A stretch of 15,247 bases of DNA from the NCBI GenBank assembly GCA_937927665.1, contig CALBRY010000273.1, forward strand, positions 1-15,247, read 5' to 3'. Within the stretch, counting starts at the first letter, position 1. Each line of letters begins with the position of its first letter. The notes under the pieces are model-generated. The model worked only from the letters and a program-made list of their open reading frames with translations, did not search any database and was not told where the DNA came from. This DNA is from an uncultured Chloroflexota bacterium. Its GTDB lineage: Bacteria > Chloroflexota > Anaerolineae > Aggregatilineales > Phototrophicaceae. Made by a program: the position numbers and the translations under genes. Positions 14,011 through 15,247 of the stretch are shown here, in pieces.

Positions 14011-14964
14011 CTAGTTCAGCGGGTGCGCGCTGAAGAATTCCCACATCAACTCGGTGGCATTAACATCGCGGTTCATCTCACCAACGATGAACCCCGGCGC
14101 TTCGCCTCCGCCCGTCCATTGGTGCCCCCCGCCTTCAACGGTGTATAAGACTACATCTGCCCCGCCTTCGCAGTCTGTATAGCGGATGCCGCTCACCGCT
14201 CCGATTGTCTCCGTCGGTTCGTCGGCGGCGCATCCATTCCGCTCCACCCATGCGTCCGCCCATGCTGCAACCGGCGGCAGTCCGGCATCCATAAAATCAC
14301 CACCCTCGTAGGGGACAATTGGATCAGCCGTGCCGTGAAACGCGATCATGGGAATGGTACGCGGCGCTGCCCAATAAATGGCTTCGCACGCGCTGTCGAG
14401 CGCCGGATACGCCCCGCTCATCATGCCGACGGCTGCGATCCGGTCGGGTATCTCACATGCGATCCGGTGTGTCATCCCCGCGCCGTTCGAAAAGCCGTTC
14501 ACATACACGCGGCTGGAATCAAGGCAGAAATCGTAAAATAGGAAGGCGATCAACCCGTCGATAAATGAGACATCGTCCACCTGATCGGTGACGCCATCGT
14601 AACCCGCCGCCCAGCGCAGCGGAAAGCCTGTACCCTGTGGATACACGATGATCACGTTCTCGCGTTCGCCTAAGTCATTCCAGCCGGTGAAAAATGCCTG
14701 CTGCATCGGGTTGGAGGCGAATCCGTGCAGACTCACCACAAGCGGGGATTCAACATCGGGATCGTATCCGGTCGGCACATAGATGAGATAGCTGCGAATT
14801 AGGCTGTTTATGTCAATTTCGCGTTCGGTCAATTCACCGAGCGGCACGGGGGACGGCTGTCCACAAGTGGGCGGATCATACGGTTCAGTGCCTTGCGTCT
14901 GGGCTTGCACAGACATCACCATGGGCAGCAGTAGGAGTCCGATTAAAGCAAGTTTTTGCAGCAT
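14011..14964 (-). CDS. secreted PHB-depolymerase/feruloyl-esterase-like hydrolase
   Basis: 317-residue exported serine esterase. The signal peptide is clear: MLQKLALIGLLLLPMVMS, with probable cleavage after VQA at 21. The fold is alpha/beta hydrolase: oxyanion region SLHGF (78-82), nucleophile elbow GFSNG (157-161, Ser159), HGTADP (210-215, Asp214) and GGGHQW (278-283, His281), all in canonical order. Six cysteines in the mature region (34, 147, 170, 193, 245, 265) could form disulfides. The family (esterase PHB/LpqC group) includes polyhydroxybutyrate depolymerases, feruloyl esterases and acetylxylan esterases; the substrate cannot be chosen from sequence. AAGGA 10 bases before the ATG at 14964 supports the start. 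It is a single-gene unit ending at repeat R3. Confidence 0.92.
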   Translation of the reverse strand: MLQKLALIGLLLLPMVMSVQAQTQGTEPYDPPTCGQPSPVPLGELTEREIDINSLIRSYLIYVPTGYDPDVESPLVVSLHGFASNPMQQAFFTGWNDLGERENVIIVYPQGTGFPLRWAAGYDGVTDQVDDVSFIDGLIAFLFYDFCLDSSRVYVNGFSNGAGMTHRIACEIPDRIAAVGMMSGAYPALDSACEAIYWAAPRTIPMIAFHGTADPIVPYEGGDFMDAGLPPVAAWADAWVERNGCAADEPTETIGAVSGIRYTDCEGGADVVLYTVEGGGHQWTGGGEAPGFIVGEMNRDVNATELMWEFFSAHPLN

Positions 14965-15005
14965 CGGGTATTATTCCTTATCCAACTTATCGACACGTCC
15001 GCCTG

Positions 15006-15036
15006 ATTGTATCCCGCCGAACTGCGATCGGGTCAA
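15006..15036 (-). promoter_or_regulatory. candidate promoter for the secreted esterase
   Basis: On the minus strand, TTGACC (15036-15031) and TACAAT (15011-15006) each match consensus at 5/6 positions, but the 19-base spacer is long. The transcript would begin about 35 bases before the ATG. Confidence 0.35.
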
Positions 15037-15043
15037 ACAGGCG

Positions 15044-15066
15044 TATAGGGGCGGCTCGCCCCTATA
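15044..15066. repeat. GC-rich REP-like palindrome, copy 2
   Basis: TATAGGGGCG-GCT-CGCCCCTATA is a perfect 10-base inverted repeat in the divergent spacer between the esterase and the gene at 15185. It shares TAGGGGCGGCTCGC with the minus strand of the palindrome at 7789-7816. It lies just upstream of the esterase promoter candidate. Confidence 0.65.
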
Positions 15067-15138
15067 AACCGTGATCATAGCCCCCGATTCTTTGGGGCAA
15101 ATGTGCATCAGATGAGATGTGCTGAATCAGAAAATTTG

Positions 15139-15147
15139 TGCTATACT
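15139..15147 (+). promoter_or_regulatory. candidate extended -10 promoter for the gene at 15185
   Basis: TG-C-TATACT at 15139-15147 matches the extended -10 form (TGnTATAAT, 5/6 in the hexamer). No good -35 is seen, as expected for extended -10 promoters. It lies about 38 bases before the start codon. Confidence 0.45.
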
Positions 15148-15184
15148 TGTACCACTCATGAGCGATTTTTGAGGAGCAATACGG

Positions 15185-15247
15185 ATGAGCCAGCCGCTTC
15201 CGAAACGGAGTTCTACCGCGCTGCGCGACCCTGACGCTTTTTTCGGC
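15185..15247 (+). CDS. N-terminus of an unidentified protein, possibly an AAA/STAND-type ATPase (partial, cut by right edge)
   Basis: An ATG at 15185 opens a frame to the window end, giving 21 residues that end ALRDPDAFFG. GAGGAG at 15171-15176, 8 bases upstream, is a strong ribosome site, and an extended -10 promoter candidate precedes it, so a real gene start is likely. The DPDAFFG ending resembles the DPxxFFGR opening found before the P-loop in many large bacterial AAA/STAND ATPases. That resemblance is from memory of the pattern and rests on very few residues. No function can be claimed from this fragment. Confidence 0.6.
   Translation, partial: MSQPLPKRSSTALRDPDAFFG

Noticed and set aside
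15158..15172. Four-codon upstream frame (ATG AGC GAT TTT TGA) before the gene at 15185
   Set aside because: No ribosome site of its own, and too short to tell from chance.

Overview
The window looks like a piece of a moderately GC-rich bacterial chromosome, most likely Chloroflexota (Anaerolineae-like). This is inferred from gene content and style: a Hanks-type kinase receptor, a NurA nuclease beside a separate HAS-barrel protein, a bacterial translin, heptamer-type GCAAAG repeats at gene ends, and many weak or non-ATG starts. No rRNA, tRNA, CRISPR array, transposase or phage gene was seen. Both ends of the window cut genes.

Layout. (1) 1-2887, minus strand: an ABC importer operon of the NitT/TauT type, in the order permease B, ATPase, permease A (cut by the left edge). 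No substrate-binding protein lies inside the window. (2) 2888-3241: a divergent spacer with a plausible operon promoter. (3) 3242-7780, plus strand: a transmembrane Ser/Thr kinase whose extracellular part is a type I periplasmic-binding-protein domain, then a CaiB/BaiF CoA-transferase and a P1-family (DmpA-like) aminopeptidase. (4) 7823-8479, plus: a translin-family protein. (5) 8595-11735, minus: a secreted M23 peptidase with a propeller-like C-terminal region, then (upstream) an SDR oxidoreductase that overlaps an alpha/beta-hydrolase-like gene. (6) 12050-13914, plus: NurA nuclease and a HAS-barrel protein lacking the HerA ATPase motor. (7) 14011-14964, minus: a secreted PHB-depolymerase-like esterase. 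(8) 15185 to the right edge, plus: the first 21 codons of a gene whose opening resembles large AAA/STAND-type ATPases.

Working together. The ABC genes form one transporter. The SDR and hydrolase genes are translationally coupled. NurA and the HAS-barrel protein form a two-gene operon that probably belongs to DNA end processing. The kinase, CoA-transferase, P1 peptidase and translin share a strand but have no obvious common pathway.

Most unusual signals. First, the receptor kinase has a sugar-binding-protein-like sensor and a non-RD (HCD) catalytic loop. Second, the HAS-barrel protein is split from its motor and sits beside NurA. Third, three copies of a two-ended GCAAAG repeat each place the same end a few bases after a stop codon; two of them also look like terminators for the gene facing the other end, and one supplies the start region of the M23 peptidase gene.
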